Part shown: positions 1 through 7,323 of the stretch, one piece after another
Numbering within the stretch: the stretch's first letter is position 1
Layout: every line of letters starts with the position of its first letter
From: Clostridiales bacterium
Lineage (GTDB): Bacteria > Bacillota > Clostridia > Oscillospirales > Oscillospiraceae
Direction of reading: 5' to 3'
Assembly: GCA_021203685.1 (NCBI GenBank)
Contig: JAJQAS010000122.1
Span: 1 to 9,105 of the forward strand
DNA length: 9,105 bases
The notes under the pieces: model-generated
Database searches by the model: none
Seen by the model: the letters and a program-made list of their open reading frames with translations, nothing else
Told to the model about the DNA's origin: nothing
Translations under genes and position numbers: made by a program

Positions 1-76
1 AACTCAATCGCCTTTTTCTATACCCTGGTCTCACATCTATTGTAAAGCTACAAAGCAGGAATCCTTGTACTTATAA

Positions 77-105
77 TTGCTTTTTTCATGAAGAAGTATT
101 ATTAT
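77..105 (+). promoter_or_regulatory. Candidate sigma-A type promoter for the hsdR operon
   Basis: A possible -35 box TTGCTT (77-82) is followed after a 17-base spacer by a -10 box TATTAT (100-105), which matches the TATAAT consensus at five of six positions. The -35 matches only at TTG. Transcription would start near 112, giving a leader of about 55 bases before hsdR. A perfect TATAAT also occurs at 72-77 but has no reasonable -35 at the right distance. Inferred from spacing and consensus only. Confidence 0.4.
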
Positions 106-112
106 AGAATGT

Positions 113-125
113 AGTCTTACAGACT
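113..125. repeat. Perfect 13-bp inverted repeat in the hsdR leader
   Basis: AGTCT-TAC-AGACT is a perfect 5-bp inverted repeat with a 3-base centre. It lies just downstream of the candidate -10 box, at about the expected transcription start. That position would suit an operator for a dimeric repressor, or a small hairpin at the mRNA 5' end. A second minimal hairpin, TTTC-GGCT-GAAA, follows at 125-136. No regulator gene is present in the window, so function is unknown and chance occurrence is possible. Confidence 0.35.
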
Positions 126-168
126 TTCGGCTGAAATACGACACGGATGACAGGAGGGCAGAGGCGCC

Positions 169-2913
169 ATGACACCGGAAGAACAGGCACGCGAAATCAT
201 TGACCAAAAACTGAAACAGTCCGGCTGGATCATTCAAGATAGAAAAAGACTGGATCCCGAAGCTGCTCCTGGTGTTGCGATCCGTGAATTTCCCACCAGC
301 ACCGGGCCGGTGGATTATGCCCTCTTTGTGGACGGTGTCCCGGTAGGCGTAGTGGAGGCCAAAAGAAGCACCGCCGGGCAAAATATCACCGTCGTGGAGG
401 AGCAGTCCGCTCGCTATGCCCACAGCCAATTCAAATGGGTACAGCCGGGCTATGAGATCCGTTTTGCCTACGAAGCGACAGATAAGCTGATTCGTTTTAC
501 AGACTATAAAGACCTGAAATACCGATCCCGCACCGTATTTTCGTTCCACCGACCGAAAACGCTGCGCGCGCTGCTTGCGCAGCCGGACACCATCAGGAAC
601 AACATGAAGCGCTTCCCTCCCCTGGATGAGACCGGATTCCGTCAGTGCCAGGTGAACGCCATCCGCAATCTGGACGCTTCCTTTGCGGCGAACCACCCCA
701 GAGCGCTGGTACAAATGGCCACCGGCGCGGGGAAAACCTACACGGCCATCACAGCCGCTTACCGGCTGCTCAAGTACGGGCGGATGAATCGTATCCTCTT
801 CCTTGTGGATACAAAGAGCCTGGGAGCGCAGGCAGAGCAGGAATTCCGCAACTACACCCCAAACGACGATCCCCGCAAGTTCCCCCAGCTTTATGGGGTA
901 CACAGGCTGACAAAATCCTTCATCCCCAGCGATGTACAGGTCTGCATCAGTACCATTCAGCGGATGTATTCCATCTTAAAGGGCGAGGAACTGGACGAGC
1001 GCGCCGAGGAGATCCCGCTTGGCGAGCAGCCTACCGCACGGAACAAAGTCCCAAAGCAAGTTGTCTATAACGCAGCCTATCCGCCGGAGTTTTTCGACTG
1101 CATCATCGTGGACGAGTGCCACCGCTCTATTTACAACGTGTGGAGCCAGGTGCTGACCTATTTTGACGCCTTTATCATCGGCCTGACCGCCACACCGGAC
1201 AAGCGCACCTTCGCCTTTTTCAATGAAAACGTCGTCAGTGAATACACCAGAGAGCAGGCCATCGTGGACGGCATCGACGTTGGGGAGGACATTTTCTCGA
1301 TCGTTACGGACATCACGAAAAACGGCGCATATCTGATGCAGCAGCAGATCGAATATCGGGACCGCCGCTCCCGCGCCAAAAGCTGGAAGGAGATGGACGA
1401 GGACGAGGATTATACAGGCGCACACAAGGGCAAGCTGGACCGCTCCGTGGTGAATCCGAGCCAGATCCGCACGGTCATTCAGGCGTTTAAGGATAATCTG
1501 TTCACGAAGCTGTATCCCCGCCGAAAGGAGGTGCCAAAGACGCTGATCTTTGCGAAATCGGACAGCCACGCCGACGACATCATCCAAATTGTCCGGGACG
1601 TATTTGGCGGGGGGAACGAGTTCTGCCGTAAAATCACCTACCGGGAAAATGGCCGGGACGCCTATCTCCGTTCCTTCCGCAACGACTACGATCCCCGCAT
1701 CGCCGTCACCGTGGACATGATCGCCACGGGGATCGACATAAAGCCCATCGAGTGCCTGGTTTTCATGCGGGACGTGCGCAGCAAGAATTATTTTGAGCAG
1801 ATGAAGGGCCGCGGCTCCCGCACCCTCTCCCTGGAGGAGCTGAAAAGCGTGACGCCCTCCGCTGCGGAAAACAAAGACCATTTCGTCATCGTCGACGCCG
1901 TTGGAGTGACAAAATCTCTGAAAACCGAAACCCGCGCCCTGGAGCGCAAGCCGTCCGTCTCTCTGTACGATTTAATGATGAGCGTCATGTTTGGGGCGAA
2001 GGACGCGGACACCCTCACCTCGCTGGCAAACCGCCTCGTTCGCCTGAACAGGCAGATGTCAGCGAAGGAGCGGAAACAGTTCAAGGAAACAGCGGGGCTG
2101 TCCGCCGAAAAAATTGCCGGCAACCTGCTGAACGCCTTCGATGAGGACGTGATCCGAGGACGAGCGCAGGCAGACACCGGCGAAGTCGCCCCCACCGAGG
2201 CCCAGCTTGCGCAGGCACAGAAAGACCTGCTCCGGGAGGCAACCGCTCCCTTCCATAACCCGGATGTCTGTGATTATATCAATGACGTGCGGCGCAAGTA
2301 CAACCAGCTCATCGACAATGTGAATCTGGACACGCTGCTATATGCAGGATATGACGTCCGTCGGGAGGAAAACGATGACCAGGTCATTGCGTCCTTCCGG
2401 GAGTTTATCGAGGAGAACCGGGACGAGATCACCGCCCTGCGGATAATCTATGACCAGAAATACGCGGACCGTCCCATGGTCCTTGAGCAGTTGAAGGCGC
2501 TGTACGAGAAGCTAGCCAGGCGCGTCACGATGGAACGCCTGTGGGACTGCTACGCCATCAAGCAGCCGGACAAGGTAAAGCGGGGGAAGGTGGCGCAGCT
2601 GGCCGACCTCATTTCCCTCATCCGCTACGAGATGGGGGTCTCGGACAGCCTGGCCCCCTTTGCAGACCGGGTCAATTCCAACTTTCAGCAGTGGACGTTT
2701 CGACACAACGCCGGCGCGGTGCATTTCACGGAGGAGCAGATGGAGTGGCTGCGGCTCATCAAGGATTACATTGCTACCTCCCTCAGCATCCTGCCGGAAG
2801 ATCTGGAGCTGACCCCCTTTGACCACAAGGGCGGCCTTGTGGGATTCTATGACGCCTTTGGCGAGGGGTATGAGGCGCTGTTGGCGGAGATGAATGTGGA
2901 GTTGGTGGCATAA
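169..2913 (+). CDS. hsdR: Type I restriction enzyme R subunit (HsdR), EcoEI-like
   Basis: This is the motor and nuclease subunit of a Type I restriction enzyme. With HsdM and HsdS it translocates DNA using ATP and cuts when unmethylated target sites are met. The 914-residue protein has an N-terminal PD-(D/E)XK nuclease, with D49 in VDYALF and E63-A-K65 in VVEAK. A superfamily 2 helicase core follows: FRQCQ (157-161), Walker A ATGAGKT (184-190), DECH (315-318), LTATP (339-343), VDMIATGID (515-523) and QMKGRGSRT (544-552). The C-terminal part, from about 696 and including FTEEQMEWL near 853, resembles the EcoEI R C-terminal domain, hence Type IB-like. The ATG is preceded by AGGAGG (152-157) with an 11-base gap. 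It heads the operon, and hsdS starts one base after its stop. No motif is missing, so it looks functional. The helicase family is certain and the IB subtype is inferred. Confidence 0.96.
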   Translation: MTPEEQAREIIDQKLKQSGWIIQDRKRLDPEAAPGVAIREFPTSTGPVDYALFVDGVPVGVVEAKRSTAGQNITVVEEQSARYAHSQFKWVQPGYEIRFAYEATDKLIRFTDYKDLKYRSRTVFSFHRPKTLRALLAQPDTIRNNMKRFPPLDETGFRQCQVNAIRNLDASFAANHPRALVQMATGAGKTYTAITAAYRLLKYGRMNRILFLVDTKSLGAQAEQEFRNYTPNDDPRKFPQLYGVHRLTKSFIPSDVQVCISTIQRMYSILKGEELDERAEEIPLGEQPTARNKVPKQVVYNAAYPPEFFDCIIVDECHRSIYNVWSQVLTYFDAFIIGLTATPDKRTFAFFNENVVSEYTREQAIVDGIDVGEDIFSIVTDITKNGAYLMQQQIEYRDRRSRAKSWKEMDEDEDYTGAHKGKLDRSVVNPSQIRTVIQAFKDNLFTKLYPRRKEVPKTLIFAKSDSHADDIIQIVRDVFGGGNEFCRKITYRENGRDAYLRSFRNDYDPRIAVTVDMIATGIDIKPIECLVFMRDVRSKNYFEQMKGRGSRTLSLEELKSVTPSAAENKDHFVIVDAVGVTKSLKTETRALERKPSVSLYDLMMSVMFGAKDADTLTSLANRLVRLNRQMSAKERKQFKETAGLSAEKIAGNLLNAFDEDVIRGRAQADTGEVAPTEAQLAQAQKDLLREATAPFHNPDVCDYINDVRRKYNQLIDNVNLDTLLYAGYDVRREENDDQVIASFREFIEENRDEITALRIIYDQKYADRPMVLEQLKALYEKLARRVTMERLWDCYAIKQPDKVKRGKVAQLADLISLIRYEMGVSDSLAPFADRVNSNFQQWTFRHNAGAVHFTEEQMEWLRLIKDYIATSLSILPEDLELTPFDHKGGLVGFYDAFGEGYEALLAEMNVELVA

Positions 2914-2914
2914 T

Positions 2915-4045
2915 ATGGCGATATACAAAGAATTGGTAAGAAAAGTACCTATACCAGCGGATAAAAAAACAAAACGAAAAGACTATCTCGAAAAGGGAGA
3001 ACTTCCAATTATTGACCAAGGGCAAGGTCTAATTGGTGGTTACTCCAGTGATCTATCAAAGAAAATTTCATGCGAATTACCGGTGATTGTTTTTGGAGAC
3101 CACACGAAATGTGTAAAATTCGTTTCTTTCCCCTTTGGCGCGGGCGCGGATGGAATTAAGGTTTTGCAACCCCAAAATGGGATATTGCCCAAATATTTAT
3201 TATATGGAACAAAATATTTAACGTACCGTATGGTTGATAAAGGATATGCAAGACATTATCAGTTTATTGAAAAAATGTCTTTGGATGTCCCATCCGAAAC
3301 TGAGCAAGTGCGCATCGTTGCCCGCATTGAGGAGCTGTTTTCCGAGCTGGACAAGGCCGTGGAGACGCTGCAAACCACGAAGAAGCAGCTGGCGGTGTAC
3401 CGGCAGGCGGTGTTGAAAGAAGCGTTTGATACTGGAAACAATTCAGAATATTGCGAAATTTCTGAAATTGTTGACGATATACGGATAGGGCCATTTGGCA
3501 CTATGCTTCACAAAAGTGATTACATTGCAGGCGGTATCCCCGTAATCAATCCGCAACATATCAAAGAATTATCTATTACTCCAGGAAAGTCTATATCAAT
3601 TTCGGTTGAAAAGGCAGCAGAATTGTCCGCCTATCGATTAAGGCCAAATGATATTATAATGGGACGCAGAGGAGAAATGGGGAGAGCGGCAGCAGTAACC
3701 AGCACAGAATCAGATTGGATTTGTGGAACGGGAAGTATAATTTTTAGACTGAAGCCCGAATATAATGCCGATTTCTTTGCACGCATATTAGCAAGCCCGG
3801 ATACGGTTCGGTATTTAAATGACCATGCAACGGGAACTACAATGAAAAATCTGAACGAGGATATTGTGCGCCATATCCCTGTTCCCAATATTAACAGAGC
3901 GAAGCAGGCAAAAATTACTCAATATTTAGATGAAAAGCAATCCGTCTGCGACAGCATCGAAAAAACCGTTGACGCCGCCCTCGCCCAGGCCGAGGCCATG
4001 CGGCAGAGCATTTTGAAAGAAGCGTTTGAAGGGAGGCTCATCTGA
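2915..4045 (+). CDS. hsdS: Type I restriction enzyme specificity subunit (HsdS)
   Basis: This is the DNA-recognition subunit, which sets the bipartite target for both methylation and cleavage. From the ATG at 2915 it has 376 residues in the usual duplicated layout. TRD1 covers about 1-128, with PIIDQGQGLIGGY and FGDHTK. The first helical spacer covers about 129-172 (EQVRIVARIEELFSELDKA through RQAVLKEAF). TRD2 covers about 173-328, with IGPFGTMLHKSDY and IIMGRRGEMG. The second helical repeat covers about 329-376 and ends in RQSILKEAFEG. Both TRDs are AT-rich while the helical repeats are GC-rich, which suggests TRD exchange. An in-frame ATG at 2894 would add MWSWWHN and overlap hsdR. I prefer 2915 because GGTGG (2904-2908) sits six bases upstream and this start abuts the hsdR stop, though the RBS is weak for both. 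The TRDs do not let me predict the target sequence. Confidence 0.94.
   Translation: MAIYKELVRKVPIPADKKTKRKDYLEKGELPIIDQGQGLIGGYSSDLSKKISCELPVIVFGDHTKCVKFVSFPFGAGADGIKVLQPQNGILPKYLLYGTKYLTYRMVDKGYARHYQFIEKMSLDVPSETEQVRIVARIEELFSELDKAVETLQTTKKQLAVYRQAVLKEAFDTGNNSEYCEISEIVDDIRIGPFGTMLHKSDYIAGGIPVINPQHIKELSITPGKSISISVEKAAELSAYRLRPNDIIMGRRGEMGRAAAVTSTESDWICGTGSIIFRLKPEYNADFFARILASPDTVRYLNDHATGTTMKNLNEDIVRHIPVPNINRAKQAKITQYLDEKQSVCDSIEKTVDAALAQAEAMRQSILKEAFEGRLI
3413..3429 (+). repeat. 17-bp direct repeat, copy 1 (end of hsdS helical spacer 1)
   Basis: TTGAAAGAAGCGTTTGA encodes LKEAF (codons 167-171) plus two bases of the next codon. It is identical to 4013-4029, exactly 600 bases (200 codons) downstream and in the same frame. 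It lies at the junction between the GC-rich spacer and AT-rich TRD2, a place where homologous exchange of TRDs could occur. Confidence 0.9.
4013..4029 (+). repeat. 17-bp direct repeat, copy 2 (C-terminal helical repeat of hsdS)
   Basis: Identical in sequence and reading frame to 3413-3429, encoding LKEAF at codons 367-371. Recombination between the copies would delete exactly 200 codons. It would leave an in-frame single-TRD protein of about 176 residues that still ends in FEGRLI. Confidence 0.9.
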
Positions 4046-5535
4046 TGGGCGAACAGACATCCAGCATCATCACAAAGGTCTGGGGGATGTGCAACCCGCT
4101 GCGGGACGACGGCGTCTCCTACGGCGACTATTTGGAACAGTTGACCTATCTCATCTTCCTGAAAATGTCCGACGAGTACACCAGGCCGCCTTACAAGCGG
4201 AAGACCGGCATCCCGGCTGGCTGCACCTGGTCGGACATGAACGCCCTCAAGGGCGCGGAGCTGGAGGAGAAATACAAACACATCCTGGAGGCCCTGGGAG
4301 GGCAGGGCGGCATCCTGGGGCAGATCTTCAAGGGCGCGGTCAACAAGATCAGCAACGCCGCCATTCTGTACCGGGTGGTGCAGATGATCGACAAAGAGAA
4401 GTGGATCGCCATGTCTTCCGACGTGAAGGGGGAGATCTACGAGGGCCTGCTCCAGAAAAACGCGGAGGACATCAAAAGCGGGGCCGGGCAGTATTTCACG
4501 CCCCGCCCGCTGATCCGGGCGATGGTGGCCTGTGTTCGCCCGAAACCCATGAAAACCATCGCGGACCCCTGCTGCGGCAGCGGCGGTTTTTTTCTGGCCT
4601 GTCAAGCATATCTCGCTGACCCAGCGCACTACTCCCTCACCCGGACGCAGAAAGAATTTCTGAAAAACGACACCTTTTACGGGAACGAGATCGTCCCGAC
4701 GACCTTCAAAACGGCGCTGATGAACCTCTATCTGCACAACATCGGCGACATTTACGGCACCGTCCCCATCACGCTGGGGGACGCGCTGCTGTCCGACCCA
4801 GGGTATCGGGTGGACTATTGCCTGACCAATCCGCCCTTTGGAAAAAAGTCCTCCATCACCGTGACCAACGCCCAGGACGAGCAGGAGGAGGAAGAGCTGA
4901 CTTACAACCGCCAGGACTTTTGGACGACCACCTCGAACAAGCAGCTGAACTTTGTGCAGCACATCAACACCATTTTGAAAACGGACGGACAAGCCGCCGT
5001 TGTCGTGCCGGACAACGTCCTCTTTGAGGGCGGCGCCGGGGAAACGGTGCGGAAAAAGCTGCTGGAAACCACCGACCTGCACACCATCCTCCGCCTGCCC
5101 ACGGGGATTTTCTACAAGCCCGGCGTCAAGGCGAACGTCATCTTTTTTGACAAGAAGCCTGCCAGCCCGGACAGGCAGACGGTGGCAGTGTGGATCTACG
5201 ACCTGCGCACCAATGTTCATTTTACATTAAAGCAGCACCCCATGACCGATGCGGATTTACAGGATTTCATTCAGTGCTATCACCCGGAAAACCGGCATGA
5301 GCGCCGTGAGACCTGGTCAGAGGAGAACCCAAATGGGCGCTGGCGCAAATTCCCGGTGGAGGAAATTCTGGAGCGGGACAAAACCAGCCTGGACATTTTC
5401 TGGATCAAAGATAAATCCCTTGCCGATTTGGATGACCTGCCCTCCCCCGACGAACTGGCCAGCGACATTATTGAGAATCTGCAAAGCGCCGTGGAGAGTT
5501 TTCAGGAATTGCAGGCGCAGCTCCACAAATCGTAA
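4045..5535 (+). CDS. hsdM: Type I DNA methyltransferase subunit (HsdM), N6-adenine
   Basis: This is the modification subunit. Two copies with HsdS form the methyltransferase that transfers a methyl group from S-adenosylmethionine to N6 of adenine in the target. The 496-residue protein begins with the HsdM helical N-terminal domain (YGDYLEQLTYLIFLKMSDE, 26-44). The catalytic domain carries GQYFTPR (148-154), the AdoMet-binding motif I DPCCGSGGF (174-182) and the catalytic motif IV NPPF (262-265) of N6-adenine enzymes. The C-terminus (DIIENLQSAVESFQELQAQ) looks like a short coiled coil, the part that usually contacts HsdS. Its ATG overlaps the hsdS TGA by one base (TGATG), and GGGAGG (4031-4036) lies eight bases upstream, so translational coupling is likely. 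All motifs are intact. The order R-S-M is less usual than M before S. Confidence 0.96.
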   Translation: MGEQTSSIITKVWGMCNPLRDDGVSYGDYLEQLTYLIFLKMSDEYTRPPYKRKTGIPAGCTWSDMNALKGAELEEKYKHILEALGGQGGILGQIFKGAVNKISNAAILYRVVQMIDKEKWIAMSSDVKGEIYEGLLQKNAEDIKSGAGQYFTPRPLIRAMVACVRPKPMKTIADPCCGSGGFFLACQAYLADPAHYSLTRTQKEFLKNDTFYGNEIVPTTFKTALMNLYLHNIGDIYGTVPITLGDALLSDPGYRVDYCLTNPPFGKKSSITVTNAQDEQEEEELTYNRQDFWTTTSNKQLNFVQHINTILKTDGQAAVVVPDNVLFEGGAGETVRKKLLETTDLHTILRLPTGIFYKPGVKANVIFFDKKPASPDRQTVAVWIYDLRTNVHFTLKQHPMTDADLQDFIQCYHPENRHERRETWSEENPNGRWRKFPVEEILERDKTSLDIFWIKDKSLADLDDLPSPDELASDIIENLQSAVESFQELQAQLHKS

Positions 5536-5550
5536 AACAGGAGGCAAAGA

Positions 5551-6132
5551 ATGACCAACGTGGAAGAGATCATTCGGAACCGGCGTTCCGTTCGCAAGTT
5601 CAACGATATACCGCTCTCGGATGAGGCGCTGTCCGCCATCGTGGAGGCGGGCCGGTGGGCGCCCACCGGCGGCAACTGCCAGACCACCCATTTTCTCGTC
5701 ATTACCAATGGGGAGGTACTGGAAACCCTCCGCGTCCGGGTGAAAACCGCGTTTGCCGGGATGGAGCTTGCCGAGGGGCAGTATCTCAGCATCCAAAACT
5801 CCATCAGGCGGGCGAAGCAGGGGGATTACGTCTATGATTACCACGCGCCCGCCCTTGTGGTGGTGGCGAACCGGCGCGGCTACCCCAACGCCATGGCGGA
5901 TTCCGCCTGCGCCCTGCAAAATATGCTGCTCACCGCGGAGGCGCTGGGCGTTGGCTCCTGCTGGATCAACCAGCTCCACTGGCTGGACGAAAACCCGCTG
6001 GTGCGGGACTATCTCGAATCCCTGGGCCTTGGCGGGGACGAGACGATCTGCGGGGCGGCCGCCTTTGGAAACTATGACGGAATTTATCCGCGCAAACCGA
6101 GAACGGGCATGAAGGTGGAGTATATCAGGTGA
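5551..6132 (+). CDS. Nitroreductase-family FMN oxidoreductase
   Basis: This is a 193-residue nitroreductase-fold protein, a family of FMN-dependent NAD(P)H oxidoreductases that usually act as homodimers in the cytoplasm. Family signatures are RRSVRKF (11-17) at the FMN phosphate site, APTGGNCQ (37-44), and the C-terminal helix and FMN-contact region SACALQNMLLTAEALGVGS (118-136) followed by CWI. The length is typical and no motif is broken. There is no signal peptide or membrane segment. The start is well fixed: AGGAGG (5539-5544) is six bases before the ATG, and the gap after hsdM is only 15 bases. It is therefore probably co-transcribed with the Type I genes, although such proteins are not part of restriction systems. 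The real substrate cannot be read from the sequence. It could be a passenger left by recombination or a genuine accessory gene. Confidence 0.93.
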   Translation: MTNVEEIIRNRRSVRKFNDIPLSDEALSAIVEAGRWAPTGGNCQTTHFLVITNGEVLETLRVRVKTAFAGMELAEGQYLSIQNSIRRAKQGDYVYDYHAPALVVVANRRGYPNAMADSACALQNMLLTAEALGVGSCWINQLHWLDENPLVRDYLESLGLGGDETICGAAAFGNYDGIYPRKPRTGMKVEYIR

Positions 6133-6186
6133 CATTGAGGAAATGTCGTAAAATAAGAGTTTGCGTAAAACATAAGGAGAGAGGCA

Positions 6187-7275
6187 ATGTTTGACAAGTT
6201 ACGGCTGAAAGAGGTCTTGACAGAATACAAGCGGGATTTTACCGCTTTCGAGTGGAGCAGAGAAAAATACAAATGGGAGGCAATCAAAACATTTCGGGCG
6301 CATTGGAAAGAAAATGACCCTGATTTTGCGGAGATGCTTTCGCAGTCACTTTCTAAGACAAAGAACCTGCTTGCAGCTGCAAATTACTATCCGGCTGGAA
6401 TGATTACAAAATTTGCAAAGGCAGCGCCAGAAGAAGTCCGTGCAATGTTTAGCGCTCTGTATGATGAAAGCACGGATGTGGTTGAGCGCATTCTGACGTT
6501 TAAGAACGAATCCACCACCTTGCTTAAAAAGTATGGGAATGGCGATCGTCAGCATTACCAAAATGAAAATGCAATCAGTGTTTACTTGTGGCTTTACGAC
6601 CCTGATAAATATTACATTTATAAATTCAATGAGGTTAAAACGGTGGCGGAGGTACTCGGTTGCGATTATCGGTTCAAAAAGGGTGCCTACAGAGAAAACC
6701 TCAGAAATTTCTATAGCCTTTATGATGAACTCTGTGAGTACATTTGTACAGATACAGAACTGACCGGCCTGCTTCAAACGCAGCTTTCAGACTCATGCTA
6801 TTCAGACCCGGAGTATAAGACTTTAACTGTTGATGTTGGATTTTACATCAGTCGTTACTATTCGCAGAAAGAAGTAACAATATCGCAGGAACAGCCTCTA
6901 AATGATTGCTCTTCGAACCTTCCTAATTATGTGCCGCGAGCGATGGAAAAGAGTGCTGCGTATCAAGCTTATACGGCGGAGGATTTTCTGCGTCAGGTTT
7001 TCATGTCTGAACAGCGGCACGACAGACTTGTTGCTGTGCTGAAAAACAAGAAAAACATCATTCTACAAGGCGCACCCGGTGTTGGCAAAACCTACGCCGC
7101 CAAACGGCTGGCCTATTCCATCATGGGGGAGCAGGACGAGAGCAGGGTCGAACTGGTGCAGTTTCATCAGAATTATTCCTACGAGGATTTCGTGATGGGC
7201 TACAAGCCATCCGAAAACGGGTTCAAGTTGAAAACGGGTGTTTTCTATCAATTCTGCCAGAAAGCAGCAGATTAG
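6187..7275 (+). CDS. 5' fragment of mcrB (N-terminal domain plus Walker A)
   Basis: This is the part translated without suppression: 362 residues ending KAAD. It keeps the putative DNA-recognition domain and the Walker A P-loop (295-302) but lacks Walker B, the NTAD signature and the arginine-rich RRRF motif. It should not hydrolyse GTP. It might still bind DNA or poison a McrB ring, but that is speculation. Confidence 0.6.
   Translation: MFDKLRLKEVLTEYKRDFTAFEWSREKYKWEAIKTFRAHWKENDPDFAEMLSQSLSKTKNLLAAANYYPAGMITKFAKAAPEEVRAMFSALYDESTDVVERILTFKNESTTLLKKYGNGDRQHYQNENAISVYLWLYDPDKYYIYKFNEVKTVAEVLGCDYRFKKGAYRENLRNFYSLYDELCEYICTDTELTGLLQTQLSDSCYSDPEYKTLTVDVGFYISRYYSQKEVTISQEQPLNDCSSNLPNYVPRAMEKSAAYQAYTAEDFLRQVFMSEQRHDRLVAVLKNKKNIILQGAPGVGKTYAAKRLAYSIMGEQDESRVELVQFHQNYSYEDFVMGYKPSENGFKLKTGVFYQFCQKAAD
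7273..7275 (+). other. In-frame amber codon interrupting mcrB
   Basis: Reading from 6187, the codons are GCA-GAT-TAG-CCG-GGG-AAG-GAC, and the same frame then encodes FFFIIDEINRGN. McrB proteins have a variable loop just before Walker B, so many residues could have stood here. The codon one substitution away could be AAG, GAG, CAG, TCG, TTG, TGG or TAY. A 4-bp CTGC/GCAG hairpin (7254-7267) ends five bases upstream, too weak to call a recoding signal. Confidence 0.9.
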
Positions 7276-7323
7276 CCGGGGAAGGACTTCTTTTTTATTA
7301 TCGATGAGATCAACCGCGGCAAT

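Noticed and set aside
72..77. Perfect TATAAT as an alternative -10 box
   Set aside because: No credible -35 box 16-18 bases upstream and no extended TGN. The pair at 77-105 has correct spacing.
37..1881. Long - strand open frames of 288 and 301 codons opposite hsdR
   Set aside because: Both lie fully or mostly within the hsdR gene, show no family motifs and reflect third-position GC bias.
3919..5220. 433-codon open frame on the - strand, antisense to hsdM
   Set aside because: It is a shadow of the GC-rich hsdM coding frame. It has no RBS and no recognisable domain, whereas the + strand frame has every HsdM motif.
6133..6186. Internal promoter for mcrBC (TTGAGG with TAAAAT)
   Set aside because: The two boxes are only eight bases apart and no other pair with proper spacing is visible. 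The site is mainly a strong RBS region.
7254..7267. Small hairpin before the mcrB amber codon as a recoding signal
   Set aside because: The stem is only four base pairs and lies upstream of the stop, where known readthrough or selenocysteine elements are not expected. Selenocysteine also uses TGA.
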